Assembly: GCA_023212695.1 (NCBI GenBank) | Contig: JALCCG010000216.1 | Location: forward strand, 1-36,678 | Length of the DNA stretch: 36,678 nt | Direction: 5' to 3' | Source of the DNA: Sporisorium sorghi | Lineage: Eukaryota > Basidiomycota > Ustilaginomycetes > Ustilaginales > Ustilaginaceae | Shown here: positions 1-9,418 of the stretch, in pieces | Layout: each line of letters starts with the position of its first letter | Position numbering within the stretch: position 1 is the stretch's first letter | Made by a program: the position numbers and the translations under genes | The notes under the pieces: generated by a model | What the model saw: the letters and a program-made list of their open reading frames with translations, nothing else | The model's database searches: none | Told to the model about the DNA's origin: nothing

Positions 1-1593
1 AAATTGCGAAAATCCAACGGCCCTCAGAGCTGGTCAGTTCCCCCTCAATTCCTCATCTATGTGAATTCCGGATCTACGTGAACTACGTTACACCAGCACC
101 ACGGGAAGCGCTCTCGCTGAGCTCCCTCATGCGCTCCTATCCGCTCTCGATAGGAGTTTGATTGTCCCTGACCATGGTCGAATGGATATGTCACCAGCAG
201 TGTCGATACACGAAAGCGGTCTGATCAAGACTGCTTAGTGCCCAGCCGACGCAGCCGCCGCAGCAGCAACATAGCTCACCCTTGCCTCGACATGAGTTGA
301 AGGGGACATGAGTTGAAGGGTGCAGCCATTTTTGCGCAACTCAGCAATGAGGATCGACAGGGGTCTGCCTGTTTGCCGAGCCCTCTCAACGCCCCCTCCG
401 CCTCATGCCAGACCAATTGCTCTCGTCTAGCCGAGCTGTCAGTGTAACATCGTGATCCACCATCAGTACCCAGCTGAAATGTTTGAGTCTTGTTTCTAGC
501 CCGGCCTTCTCAGAAAGACGCCGAAAGTCCGGCGACCATACTCGAGCTCTTTCAGCTGCACCCCGAAGCGAGATGCACCGAAGCTTTTCGATTTGACTGT
601 TGCAGATGCACCTGTGCCGGCTTGTAGCGAGGCGGGGTCAATGCAATCTGCCGACTCGGACTAGGGTAGCGCTCACTTGCCGCCGGTGGCCATGGCCTTC
701 TGTGTTGCGCCCTGACCATAAAAAGAGGTCCGAGTCGGCCCTGATCCATGCTGAAAGCCCCTGTCACAGTTTGTCGAGCACGTCTGCAGCGGCTGAGGCT
801 GCAGTAGACTGTTCGTACTGTAGTTGAATTATGCGTCCTTGCCGGCGGCTTTGTAGCATGCAGCAGCTTGCCAGCGCTTATCGCACATACTGTACTGCAT
901 CGTTTCCAGCATGACCGTCATTTGTGTGTTGAGGATCGACGCCTCGTTGGCTTCTGCGATCCGAGCTTCTTGAGGATGCTGATCATCTCATGCGCGTTGG
1001 CGTGACTGCATTCTCGCTTATGACTGCACACGGCTCGAGGAACCTCCTACAAGCCGCCCACGCAACGGAACTTTGTCGTCTTTATGGAGCCTGATGCACA
1101 CAGCCGGTTTCCGCACCTACAGTAATTTATGTGAATTCCACATCTACGGTCAGACGCAGGTTTGCAGCTTCGATCGAGGCGGACGAGATGAGGATCGCGA
1201 TCTGCCGATCTGACTCGTCTAGCAAAGACGGATCAGCGATCTTTTTTTTTTTTTTTTTTGTCGATGACTCAGCTTTATTCAGCATTCACATGCCTCAAGA
1301 ATTGGACCCTTGAAAAAGCGACTCAGCCACGAAAGCGGTGACGTCTTTTTGACTCGCGTGGCGCTCTCTTGCCTCTCTCTCTTTCTCACTTTCAGCTGCC
1401 ACTCTGGCACTCGCACATCCACAGCATCGGTTGTGGCAACTCGAGGCGCAAGAGATTAGTTCAAGAGCAAGGCGACTTTGCTGCCATCGGTTGCTTTCTC
1501 ACCACCATCTGTCGCTCGCCCTACTGATCATCGCGACGCAGTCTTCTTTTCCAGCACAACTCTTTCCTAGGCTTCCACTGCAAACCGACGAGC
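1..1593. other. gene-free left flank with dispersed repeat
   Basis: I see no convincing gene here: the open frames are short and lack protein-like composition. The first 41 bases match the far right end in inverted orientation, and a related motif (GAATTCC followed by ATCTACG) recurs near 61-80 and 1131-1148. A 16-bp unit with core ACATGAGTTGAAGGG is repeated in tandem at about 291-321. A T run lies at about 1242-1259. The last 250 bases are CT-rich and probably hold the promoter and leader of the J-domain gene. Confidence 0.6.
5..41 (-). repeat. left copy of end repeat
   Basis: 37 bases are the exact reverse complement of 36555-36591, and weaker similarity extends inward (GAATTCC / ATCTACG motif at 61-80). 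Confidence 0.9.
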
Positions 1594-2343
1594 ATGGACG
1601 CGCCTCTTCCCGACTACTATCGAACGCTCGGTGTCACTCCTACCGCATCGGCCGCCGAGATCAAAGAGGCCTACAAGCGGCGCTCGCTCAAGACGCATCC
1701 GGACCGCTTTCCCAACGCCACATCCGCCGAGCGTCAGCGCTACACGCAAAAGTTCCAGACGCTCGCCGACGCGTACTACGTGCTCTCGGACACGGACCGA
1801 CGTCGCGAGTACGATCAGCTGCGCCAGTCGCGCCCCTCGACCGATTCTTTCTTTCCAGGCGGCGAAGACGAGGAAGAGGCGTCCGAGTACAGCGAGAAGG
1901 AGCAGAGCTACTCGGCCAACTTCTTCGAGAGCTTCTTCCCGGGCGCATTCAAGCAGGAGCAGGAGGACGACTCGAACGGTACCCAGACCAACGAGGATCG
2001 CCGTCGTAGAGCCGGAAGCAGCCAGCCGCAGGCAGACGGCGTATTTGCAAACGTCTTTGAGGAACTCCTCCGTCCTGAGGTGCACCGCGTCGCGCCGTTC
2101 TGGAAGTGGGTTGGTGGCGCATCGGGTACTGCGCTGGGATTCATTGTAGGCAACATTCCAGGCGCGCTTGCTGGTGCGTTTGCAGGGAGCCAACTGGGTA
2201 GAATCCGAGACGCAAAGGGAAAGAGTGTAGCCGAGGTGTTTATGTCGCTCGGCGCTGCACAGAGGGCTGAAGTGTTGACCAACTTGCTCCAGCGCGTGCT
2301 CAACCAGCAGACGCGCTCTAGCTCGGGCGCTGTTCCGCAATGA
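1594..2343 (+). CDS. J-domain (DnaJ/Hsp40 type) co-chaperone
   Basis: 249 residues. Residues 6-76 form a J domain, starting DYYRTLGV, with the diagnostic HPD at 35-37 and a DRRREYDQ end. J domains stimulate the ATPase of Hsp70; the HPD is the contact required for this. A glutamate- and serine-rich linker follows. The C-terminal third (about 173-215) is glycine-rich and hydrophobic (GALAGAFAG, then LGRIRDAKGKS), a pattern seen in a group of fungal J proteins that may contact membranes; this last point is inference. There is no G/F region or zinc finger, so it is a class C J protein. The start is the first ATG that gives a complete J domain. Its stop codon overlaps the start of the next gene by four bases. 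Confidence 0.9.
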   Translation: MDAPLPDYYRTLGVTPTASAAEIKEAYKRRSLKTHPDRFPNATSAERQRYTQKFQTLADAYYVLSDTDRRREYDQLRQSRPSTDSFFPGGEDEEEASEYSEKEQSYSANFFESFFPGAFKQEQEDDSNGTQTNEDRRRRAGSSQPQADGVFANVFEELLRPEVHRVAPFWKWVGGASGTALGFIVGNIPGALAGAFAGSQLGRIRDAKGKSVAEVFMSLGAAQRAEVLTNLLQRVLNQQTRSSSGAVPQ

Positions 2344-3134
2344 GCGGCGTTCGTCGTCAGATAGACGGTGCGGCTGGAGGCAACAGCAAGCCAGGGAGGA
2401 AGCGGAAGATGGATGATCGACGACCTAGGCTTCGGCAGGATCGCAAGGAAGGGAAGGCAAAGGAATCTAGGGTACATGTGAATGCGGAGAGCAAGTCTTT
2501 CACCAACAAGATGCTGCCCGGATACAACTGGAGGCTGCCCGCAGCAGCGCAGGAACTGGTGGAGAAGGCTTTGCTGGATCTCGATCTGGTCGAGGCGCCG
2601 GCAGACGATGCGAGGTGGGTCGAGCTGTACGATGAGCTGCAGCGGCTCGTTGAGCGCGGCGAGAGCGTCGCTTCGGGACCCAGCGACGACGACACCTCCG
2701 CCGCCTCGTCTGTCGACAATGACGATGATAATGGCTATCAGTGGGCACCAGACGACGACGACGATGACGATGACGATGACGACGAAGCTACTACTTCCTT
2801 CTCCACCACGGCCCCTCCTCCGCCCCTCAAACACGACGCAACCGCTCTTCAAGCACATGACACATCGCTCCTACCCAGCCACTCTATGTCACAAGCTGTA
2901 CACACGTACATCTCGGACGCGCTCACCAACGGCCGGGGTCATCTGCACAAGGATGTCTCGAGTGAGAGCTGGGATCCTGCGTCGTTGGCGGCGCTGAGCA
3001 TGGTGGTGGAGGAGGTGGCGAGATCGCAGGCGAGGTTCAATGCGCAGCGGACCATGTTTGCCAAGTCGCCGCGCAAGCAGGCTTTGGCTGCGAAGAGGGG
3101 CAAGGCCAAGGAGAAGGAAGAGGTGGAAGGGTGA
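2340..3134 (+). CDS. uncharacterised acidic-linker protein overlapping the J-protein gene
   Basis: 264 residues, no family recognised. The N-terminus is basic (GRKRKMDDRR) and could be a nuclear localisation signal. A more ordered segment runs from about residue 52 to 105 (LPGYNWRLPAAAQELVEKAL, then RWVELYDELQRLVERG). A low-complexity stretch follows with 11 consecutive Asp from GAC/GAT repeats at about 2752-2784. A second helical segment (about 195-245) contains SMSQAVHTYISDAL and SLAALSMVVEEVARSQ, and the tail is Lys/Arg/Glu-rich. The ATG is the first in this frame after an in-frame TAG and overlaps the upstream stop as ATGA. A later Met (position 24 or 53) could also be the start if the gene has its own promoter inside the upstream ORF. 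The ordered segments suggest a real gene. Confidence 0.65.
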   Translation: MSGVRRQIDGAAGGNSKPGRKRKMDDRRPRLRQDRKEGKAKESRVHVNAESKSFTNKMLPGYNWRLPAAAQELVEKALLDLDLVEAPADDARWVELYDELQRLVERGESVASGPSDDDTSAASSVDNDDDNGYQWAPDDDDDDDDDDDEATTSFSTTAPPPPLKHDATALQAHDTSLLPSHSMSQAVHTYISDALTNGRGHLHKDVSSESWDPASLAALSMVVEEVARSQARFNAQRTMFAKSPRKQALAAKRGKAKEKEEVEG

Positions 3135-3812
3135 CTTGTATACATGAATGTGATTGACATTGGAATCAAAGATTTGATGTGATCAAGCCAGTGATGTGTG
3201 GTGTGTCTTTTCCGGTTCTGGTTTTTTAGGATGCTTTTTTGATCGGCTTTTTTGTGTATTTTTGGTGAAGAGATCGTGTGTGCTCAATGGCACTTCGGAA
3301 GTGCCCTGTGCTGACCACGCAAGCACGCTATCTTCCTCGCCAATCGAGCCTTGCGCTTTGATGCCATACCCAACGACTCGACCGCGTGGGGAGGGTGTGT
3401 GCGGAAATCTAACTTGTTCGCAACAAATGAACTCGCCCGGCTCGCATCCCACGGGACCTCTTTCGCCCAATCAAGTGGTACGCTCAGATCGCTCGGCGTT
3501 ACACTCTCGCTCTTAGCCCGGATCGCATGGGGGCTCGATCTCTGACTTAGAGCTTTGGGGCGAATGATGACTTCGTGCAGCTGTGCAGCTGTGCATGTGG
3601 GTCTCGCATGCACGAAAAGGAAATTGGCCGAGCCTTGCCAGCGCAGAAACGCATCGCACCCTCGAACGCAGCGTGGTCCAAAAAAATCGCATTGTGATGC
3701 ATTGCGATGCATTTCGCTCGTGCTCGTAGGCGCTGTTCGTTGGCTCGCAGCACGCAGTGGCTCGCTATCGTGCAAGCCTCGGAGAGGTGTAAGGTTAGAA
3801 AGAGGGGGACAA

Positions 3813-3842
<30 letters not shown>
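3813..3842 (+). repeat. 30-base poly(G) homopolymer
   Basis: Uninterrupted run of 30 G by direct reading. The length makes it a strong candidate for G-quadruplex formation and also for assembly or sequencing length error. Confidence 0.9.
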
Positions 3843-3843
<1 letters not shown>

Positions 3844-4380
3844 GTGAAGAAACAGGTCCCGAAGCGGGTTGACCGGGGCAGCCAAACCAAAATTTCGCAC
3901 CGCCCTCGGACTTGCTGCGTCTCGCCAAGCGAATTTTTTAGGGCCAGGCATGTCCAAATCCGCCAACGACGACCAACACGACAGCTTGGCAAGCGGAACC
4001 AAAAAAGCGATGGGCGGAGTCTTGTGTACAAATGCACGAGCACGCGGTCCCGACTCTCATGCGTTGCTGTACATACCACTGCCTCTGCTATCGATGAGAC
4101 GTCTTCCGTTCGGAGACACACACCGCCGTTGAGTAACTCAGGCCTCCGAGCGCGGTTACTGCTGTGTTGTGCACAGTAGGCAGCGAGTGGTAAAAGGGTC
4201 CATGTGGTGATGAGAGGGCTGTGCGTGCGCATGAATGTTGAAGCCTCCTGGATTCGAAGATGTCTGCTGTTGATAGCCACTGGTCCCCTGCCCTCGCATG
4301 GCTGTTCACTCTCTCCTCTCTCTCTCTCTCTGGTCAGGATACATAGACCTCCCATCACCACCACCACGACCTCTCCATCC

Positions 4381-4398
4381 ATGGAGCACCCTCTCTAA
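4381..4398 (+). promoter_or_regulatory. upstream ORF before the GT31-like gene
   Basis: ATG GAG CAC CCT CTC TAA encodes a five-residue peptide. It ends 12 bases before the main ATG at 4411. The context around its ATG (CCATCC before, G after) is favourable for initiation. Whether it lies in the transcript is inferred from its closeness to the main start. Confidence 0.5.
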
Positions 4399-4410
4399 CC
4401 AGCCGGCAAC

Positions 4411-6120
4411 ATGATACCACCACACCAAGGGTACGTCGCCATCCCCTCGACCGACGCCGTAATCGACAGCGATCGCGGAGTAGGGTCGTCCCGCAACGCA
4501 TCTGCGTCGTCCTCGCTGTCGTGCTCGCCACTGCAGCAGGCCACGGCGACGCTGGCTGTTTCGCACGATACGCCGTACGAGGTGTGCGAGAAGTCGGCGT
4601 GGCTGCCTCGACATGGCGCTCAGGCAGCGCGGTACGACGACCAAGAGGAAAGCTCGGTGGTGCAGCGTGTGGCAGCGTGGGTCAAGAGGTGCAAGACGCG
4701 CGTGCTGGTGTGCGTGTGTGTCGTTCTAACGCTGATGGTGCTGTGGCGCGACGGACCTCGCTCTTCAGCGTCGACAAGTGCAACAACGACTCTCACCGTG
4801 GATTCGAGCAAACCGACGCCCTACCGGCTGGAAGACGATATCGTCCTCATCACCAAAGTCGGCAGCGCAACCGTGCACAAGCGCCTGCTGATCCACCTCG
4901 CCGAACAGTCGCGTTCGGCGCTCTACATGCCCAACGCGCTCTACGTCTCGGACTACGCGCTGACTCTCAACGGCATCGAGTTGTACGACGCGCTCTCGAA
5001 CCTCTCGTCGACCATCTCGTCGCTACCCGAATTCAAGGCGCTGCGCGGCGAGCTCTCGGCGCTCATCTCGAGCTCGCAAGACCTCGACGCCATGTCGCGC
5101 CAAGACGCCGGCTGGCAGCTGGACAAGTACAAGTTTCTCCCCTCGTTCGCCGAGGCCTGGCGCCGCTTCCCCAACAACAAGTGGTACATCCTCGTCGAGG
5201 CGGATACGTTTCTGTTCTGGCCTTCTGCCGTCAAATGGCTCTCGACGCTCGACGCTTCGAGGCAGTACCTGTTGGGGCATGCGACGTTTTGCGACTACGA
5301 CGGGGTGAGTACGATGTTCACGCACGGCGGGTCGGGGATTGTGGTTTCGCAGGGGTTGATGCAGGCGTCGTTCGGCGCGGACGCCGAGTACGAGCACCAC
5401 CATGACGATTTGATCCTCAAGAGTGCCTTCGGCGACGCGCTGCTCAGCAAGAGCTTGTACGACACGCCCGGCGTCGAGCTCAAGCAGCTCAGCCCCGAGG
5501 GCGGCGAGAGGTTCAACAGCGACCCGCCGCGCGTGCTCAAGTTCGCTCGCGCCAACTGGTGCGAGCCCATCCTGACGTTTCACCACGTCACACCGGCCGA
5601 CGTGGCGCGCATGTACGCCTTCCAGCGCCGCATCGAACCGCACCTCGCACCAAACGACACAGTCAGATGGGCAGACGTCTGGGACGAATTCACCCCCGCT
5701 TTCCTCAAGTCCGCCATGCTGCAACTCAACCACCCAGATCGCACTCCAGCGGGGCAGCAGCCAGGCGAAGTGGGCATCATAGGCTGGCAAGCCTTCGAAG
5801 AGTGGGACAGCGAGACCACCGACCTGCACACCGCAAGTGCAGACGAGTGCCAGCAACGCTGCCGTGCGGCCGAAGCGTGCCTGATGTGGGAGTGGAGGCG
5901 GATCAAGGGCGAAGCGTGGCCGGAACAGGACTGGCCGCATAGAAGGCGGACGGAGAGCGTGTGGGGCAAGTGCAGGTATACGAGCGAGTTTCTGCGGATC
6001 GGTGTGACCAAGCCGCATGCGGACGACGGGCTGACCACGGGCTGGATGGGGAGCAGGATCGACACGTGGAGGAAGGCGCAGTGGTGTAGTGGTCGGACGG
6101 GGTTGAACGGGTACGATTGA
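4411..6120 (+). CDS. GT31-like type II membrane glycosyltransferase with C-terminal PAN/apple-like segment
   Basis: 569 residues. A Ser-rich cytosolic tail is followed by one membrane span at about 97-112 (RVLVCVCVVLTLMVLW), giving the type II topology of Golgi glycosyltransferases. The lumenal domain from about 138 has the layout of the fringe / core-1 galactosyltransferase group (GT31): DDIVLITKVGSATVHKRL opens the fold. WYILVEADTFLFWPS (about 258-272) supplies an EAD in the place of the metal-binding DXD motif. HGGSGIVVS (305-313) matches the glycine-rich GGAG segment, and HHHDDLIL follows. From about 470 a Cys-rich piece (ADECQQRCRAAEACLMWEW) resembles a PAN/apple fold that binds protein or sugar. 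Donor and acceptor cannot be told. It faces the acyltransferase gene tail to tail, 140 bp apart. Confidence 0.8.
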   Translation: MIPPHQGYVAIPSTDAVIDSDRGVGSSRNASASSSLSCSPLQQATATLAVSHDTPYEVCEKSAWLPRHGAQAARYDDQEESSVVQRVAAWVKRCKTRVLVCVCVVLTLMVLWRDGPRSSASTSATTTLTVDSSKPTPYRLEDDIVLITKVGSATVHKRLLIHLAEQSRSALYMPNALYVSDYALTLNGIELYDALSNLSSTISSLPEFKALRGELSALISSSQDLDAMSRQDAGWQLDKYKFLPSFAEAWRRFPNNKWYILVEADTFLFWPSAVKWLSTLDASRQYLLGHATFCDYDGVSTMFTHGGSGIVVSQGLMQASFGADAEYEHHHDDLILKSAFGDALLSKSLYDTPGVELKQLSPEGGERFNSDPPRVLKFARANWCEPILTFHHVTPADVARMYAFQRRIEPHLAPNDTVRWADVWDEFTPAFLKSAMLQLNHPDRTPAGQQPGEVGIIGWQAFEEWDSETTDLHTASADECQQRCRAAEACLMWEWRRIKGEAWPEQDWPHRRRTESVWGKCRYTSEFLRIGVTKPHADDGLTTGWMGSRIDTWRKAQWCSGRTGLNGYD

Positions 6121-6260
6121 GTAGAGTGGAAGATCCAGTTGTATTTGTACCGGTATCATACATCATCGTAGACGCTCCTTTCGCATCGCATCGCAATCGG
6201 TTTCGCATCGATTTGACCCTATTTCCGTGTGACCAGTCTCGTCCTTTCGAGTGTCGAGTC

Positions 6261-7316
6261 TCAGCTCCTGCGACTCCTCGCGCGAACCATAGCCAAGAAC
6301 TCGGCTTTACTCCACCACGCTATACTCGTCTGCTTGAGCCTTGCCATGCTCGACATGTGGCCCACGACGTGCTCCGCCCAGTCCTGCCCCTGCTCCACCG
6401 CACCCACCTCGGCGCGTCTCACACCAACCGCGCGCACCGGGCTCGAGACGAACAGCATCTGCGCCAGGTGCTTCAGCACCGAGCCCGTCGGCTGTCCGAC
6501 AGAGTACACGGAGCTGACGCTGGCGTGGGTGGGCGGGGCGTACTTGAGCGTTACGACGTGCGTTGATCGTGTGGGTGGAGAGGATGGAAGCGTGGCGATG
6601 TGCAGCAGTGCGCGGTTGTTCGACGTCACGAGTTCTGGGAAGAACGCCAGCGTGGAGGTGGATGCGAGGGCGGCTGAGAGCGTTGCGTGGATTGCAGCGT
6701 TGGAGGGCAGCGCAGCGCGGGTGGGCGGGAGGCCGCCGACGAACGAGAGCGCCGAGCGGAGCGTGAGCACTGCGTAGCCGATTATCGCCGGTGCTGTTGA
6801 AGTGGTGGTGGTAGGGATGGGGGTGACGATGCGCGTGTTGGCCGACATGGCGTTCGCTTTGGGCGTGCCTCTCTTCCTCACCGCCTCGGTCGTCGAGGGA
6901 GCAGTGACAGCGTCGATGACGGGCACGACAAACTTCACCTCCGGGTAGAGCCACGCTAGCACGAGTAGATCGACCCACGAGCTGTGGTTGGCTAGCACCA
7001 GCACACCTTTTCCTTTTGCTACATCTCCCCGAATCGATGCAGCACCCCGCCTGCCGCTCTTGGCAACCTCGTCGACGGGCAACTTTAGAAAGCCGAGCGC
7101 AAACAGTACGGCGCGCAAAAACCCGCACCACCCAGACAGCAGATAGAGGCACCAGCATATCCCGCCCACTATGGCACGCACAACGCCCAGCACCGCAAAC
7201 AGCGGCAGCAGGATCTGTGTTAGTGAAGAGGAGGAGGAGGAAGAGGCGACGACGGGCGTGAGAAACACCTGAATGCCCGTGCCTGGATCGCGGAATTTGG
7301 AGAACTTTTCGGCCAT
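6261..7316 (-). CDS. LOA1: lysophospholipid (lysophosphatidic acid) acyltransferase, Loa1/Vps66-like
   Basis: 351 residues from the ATG at 7316. The N-terminus MAEKFSKFRDPGTGIQVFL resembles the start of yeast Loa1/Vps66 as I recall it (EKY.NWRD.GTGI.PFL), which decides the start over an in-frame ATG at 7514. Two hydrophobic segments at about 33-60 and 64-78 would anchor it in the ER or lipid-droplet membrane. NHSSWVD (110-116) is the catalytic HX4D motif of the PlsC family. FFPELVTSNN (225-234) sits where the family has its second conserved block (FAEGT.CNG in yeast). Loa1 acylates lysophosphatidic acid in triacylglycerol synthesis; this function is transferred from yeast. The stop is 140 bp from the converging glycosyltransferase gene. 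Confidence 0.75.
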   Translation of the reverse strand: MAEKFSKFRDPGTGIQVFLTPVVASSSSSSSLTQILLPLFAVLGVVRAIVGGICWCLYLLSGWCGFLRAVLFALGFLKLPVDEVAKSGRRGAASIRGDVAKGKGVLVLANHSSWVDLLVLAWLYPEVKFVVPVIDAVTAPSTTEAVRKRGTPKANAMSANTRIVTPIPTTTTSTAPAIIGYAVLTLRSALSFVGGLPPTRAALPSNAAIHATLSAALASTSTLAFFPELVTSNNRALLHIATLPSSPPTRSTHVVTLKYAPPTHASVSSVYSVGQPTGSVLKHLAQMLFVSSPVRAVGVRRAEVGAVEQGQDWAEHVVGHMSSMARLKQTSIAWWSKAEFLAMVRARSRRS

Positions 7317-7675
7317 CGTTGATTGTTGCTTCCGTTGAAACGATTGTGAGGTTGCGGTGTGAGAGAGGGAGAGAGAGAGAGTGTGTGTGTGTTTGGATGG
7401 TAAGAGGGAGATAGGGTGAGCAAAGAGAGGATGGAGGTCTTGTTCGACATTCTGACGGTGTCCGTGCCACGCGAAGAAACACTGAAACCGTCGATGTACG
7501 CACGCCCGATCCATGAGCCAGTCGACCCGATCTCACACCCCAACATCGCCAAACCTCTTCAAGACACCGTACGCACAGCACAAACACCAACTCGCATCTA
7601 TAATGCTGAACAAAGAGCGTCCTATTCTTCGCCCTCCTCATCTCCAGCCTTATAACTGTAGAGTGAATACTGACG
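7317..7675. other. intergenic: leader of the acyltransferase gene and 3' end of the FAR1-type gene
   Basis: About 360 bp. It holds a GA/GT-rich patch at about 7361-7394 (CT/CA-rich on the transcribed minus strand) that fits a 5' leader of the acyltransferase. An in-frame ATG at 7514 would extend that protein by 66 residues of unlikely composition. No separate gene is seen. Confidence 0.5.
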
Positions 7676-8415
7676 TCAACCCAACGGACACCGCCTACGA
7701 TTGTGCCCATACGCCTTGCAGTTACTACACCTCGCCGAGCCTTTGCCCGAGCTCGGTGGGGCCTGTTGTTCCGCTGCACCGCCCGCCAACTGAGCTATCG
7801 GTGTTGCAGGGGCTACCAGCCCATTACTGTTACCGCCACCCAGCCCGACTACTGCGGCCGCCGTGGCAGCTCTCAACGGCGATCCTATGCCATTGACGTG
7901 TGCTGCAGCTGCACCGGGCGTGGCGCGGCCGTTCCACGCGTTCCTCGCTAGCGATGCGATGTTGCCGTTGCTCGCCGCCGCGCTCGTCGGTGGTGCGCCG
8001 CTGAGCAGGGGCAGAGTTGTCGAGTCGATGATAGGCGCACTGTTGGGCGCGATCTTGCGCCTCTTGCGTGCCGACTTTTCCAATCGCGTCTCGGCGCGCG
8101 AGAGCATGGTCTCGAGCTCCTTGTCCATGATCGAGCGAGAGGCGGCGTCGGAGCGGTCGTATACGCCGAGCAGGTTGAGCATCTGGCGCTCGAACGACGG
8201 CTTGACCAACGCGGGCGACGCAGAGCTAGAAGATGCGGCCAGCACGCTGTCCGAGTCGAGATCGAGCAGCGTCGCATCGCCGTTCGAGGGGGTCGGCGTG
8301 CCGAGCAGACTGAGGTGCTGATGATGCGCCGATGGCCCAGCTGCGCTGACGACGAGGCCGGCGTGATTGGACGGTGTTATGGATTGCTGCTGTTGATGCG
8401 GGGTGGCGCGCTGTG

Positions 8416-8448
<33 letters not shown>

Positions 8449-9155
8449 GAGTCGCGCCTGCGTTGCGATTGTTCTTAGCCGCAACACCGCTACCCTTGGA
8501 CGCAGCCTGCGAGCCACCAGCTGCAGCCACGGGCGCCGGCGTAGGCGTCGCCGTCAAGTTAGCCGCCTGAGCCACCGCATTGGCCGCCGCATTGCCTGCC
8601 TGGGGCGTCCCCGGCGAATCGTGCGCCTTGCGTTGATTCTTGATCCTCCTCACCTGACTGGGCAGATTTTCGCGATCGGTCTCCATCTGATGCTTGTGCC
8701 TGCCCTCCATGATGCGCAACTCCATCTTGCCGGTCTTCCAGTTCTTGGTGCACTGCACGCGGAATGGACATCCGATCTTGAGCGAGCCGCGCTTGCGTCG
8801 CTCTTTGTCCTTGGGGATCTGGCGCTTCTTGCTGTTGGGCGTGCCGTCTGGGTTGAGCGATTCGGGGAAGCCTCCGCGGTAGCACGACCAGCAGATTCGT
8901 GTTTGGTTGTTGGCAGACCACTGGATGCGAATGTCAAAGCCTTGGGAGAGTGCGTACGTGTGCATGTAGTTGGAGGCGCTCTCGAGGTTGTCAAAGTCGA
9001 GCTCGAGGGGCATCGAGGGAGGAGCAATGAGGCCGTCTTGATCTGGTACGCCCGGTGGGACTGATGTGCTTGGCTGCGGTTGTTGCTGAGCGGCGGCTAC
9101 CGCAGCTTGTTGTTGTTGCTGTTGTTGTTGTTGCTGTTGCTGTTGCTGTTGCTGT

Positions 9156-9196
<41 letters not shown>

Positions 9197-9418
9197 TGCT
9201 TGCTGCTGCTGCTGTTGCTGCTGTTGTGGCTGTGGCGTACCATTGTTAGGAGAAGGCGCAACGGGAAAAGAGTGAGACGAGATACCGTTGCCTAGAAGAG
9301 ATGGGTTTGCGCTGGGCGAGCCAGGATTAGCAGAGTGATTTTGAGCATAGTTGATGGGTAGACCAGCACTGAGAAAGTTGGCGTGATGCGCGCCGGCGTG
9401 CGAGGGATGGTACGACAT
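7676..9418 (-). CDS. FAR1/WRKY-GCM1-type zinc-finger protein with polyglutamine tract and CCHC zinc knuckle
   Basis: 580 residues from the ATG at 9418; the open frame upstream has no other ATG. Residues 65-104 are glutamine (9 Q, one A, 30 Q; bases 9107-9226, mixed CAG/CAA). Residues about 140-245 form a FAR1-like DNA-binding domain: SASNYMHTYALSQGFDIRI leads in, and potential zinc ligands are C176, C179, C217 and H241xH243, with a basic KKRQIPKDKERRKRG insert. A second Gln tract and Ala-rich disorder follow. A helical segment (about 398-450) ends in a basic KSARKRRKIAP. The last 17 residues hold a CX2CX4HX4C zinc knuckle (564-577). This head-and-tail combination occurs in proteins derived from Mutator-like transposases, but the DDE catalytic core is absent, so it is probably a domesticated transcription factor. 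That origin is inference. Confidence 0.8.
9107..9226 (-). repeat. CAG/CAA trinucleotide tract encoding polyglutamine
   Basis: Forty codons, 39 of them Gln, inside the FAR1-type gene. CAG and CAA are interspersed, which usually slows repeat slippage. On the plus strand it reads as CTG/TTG. Confidence 0.95.

Larger units (their letters stand above)
3135..4410. other. gene-free stretch with poly(G) and promoter of the GT31-like gene
   Basis: No supported gene; open frames here are short and of low complexity. It contains a GT-rich stretch just after 3190, a 30-base G run at 3813-3842, and a CT-rich tract at about 4310-4335 that is typical of leaders in these fungi. A short upstream ORF lies at 4381-4398. 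Confidence 0.6.

Noticed and set aside
1567..2340. 257-residue minus-strand ORF opposite the J-protein gene
   Set aside because: Shadow of the GC-rich J-protein coding sequence; no conserved domain.
5023..6159. 378-residue minus-strand ORF opposite the glycosyltransferase
   Set aside because: Antisense shadow; codon pattern and motifs belong to the plus strand.
7317..7514. 66-residue N-terminal extension of the acyltransferase from ATG 7514
   Set aside because: The extension is translated CA/CT repeats; the conserved family start is at 7316.
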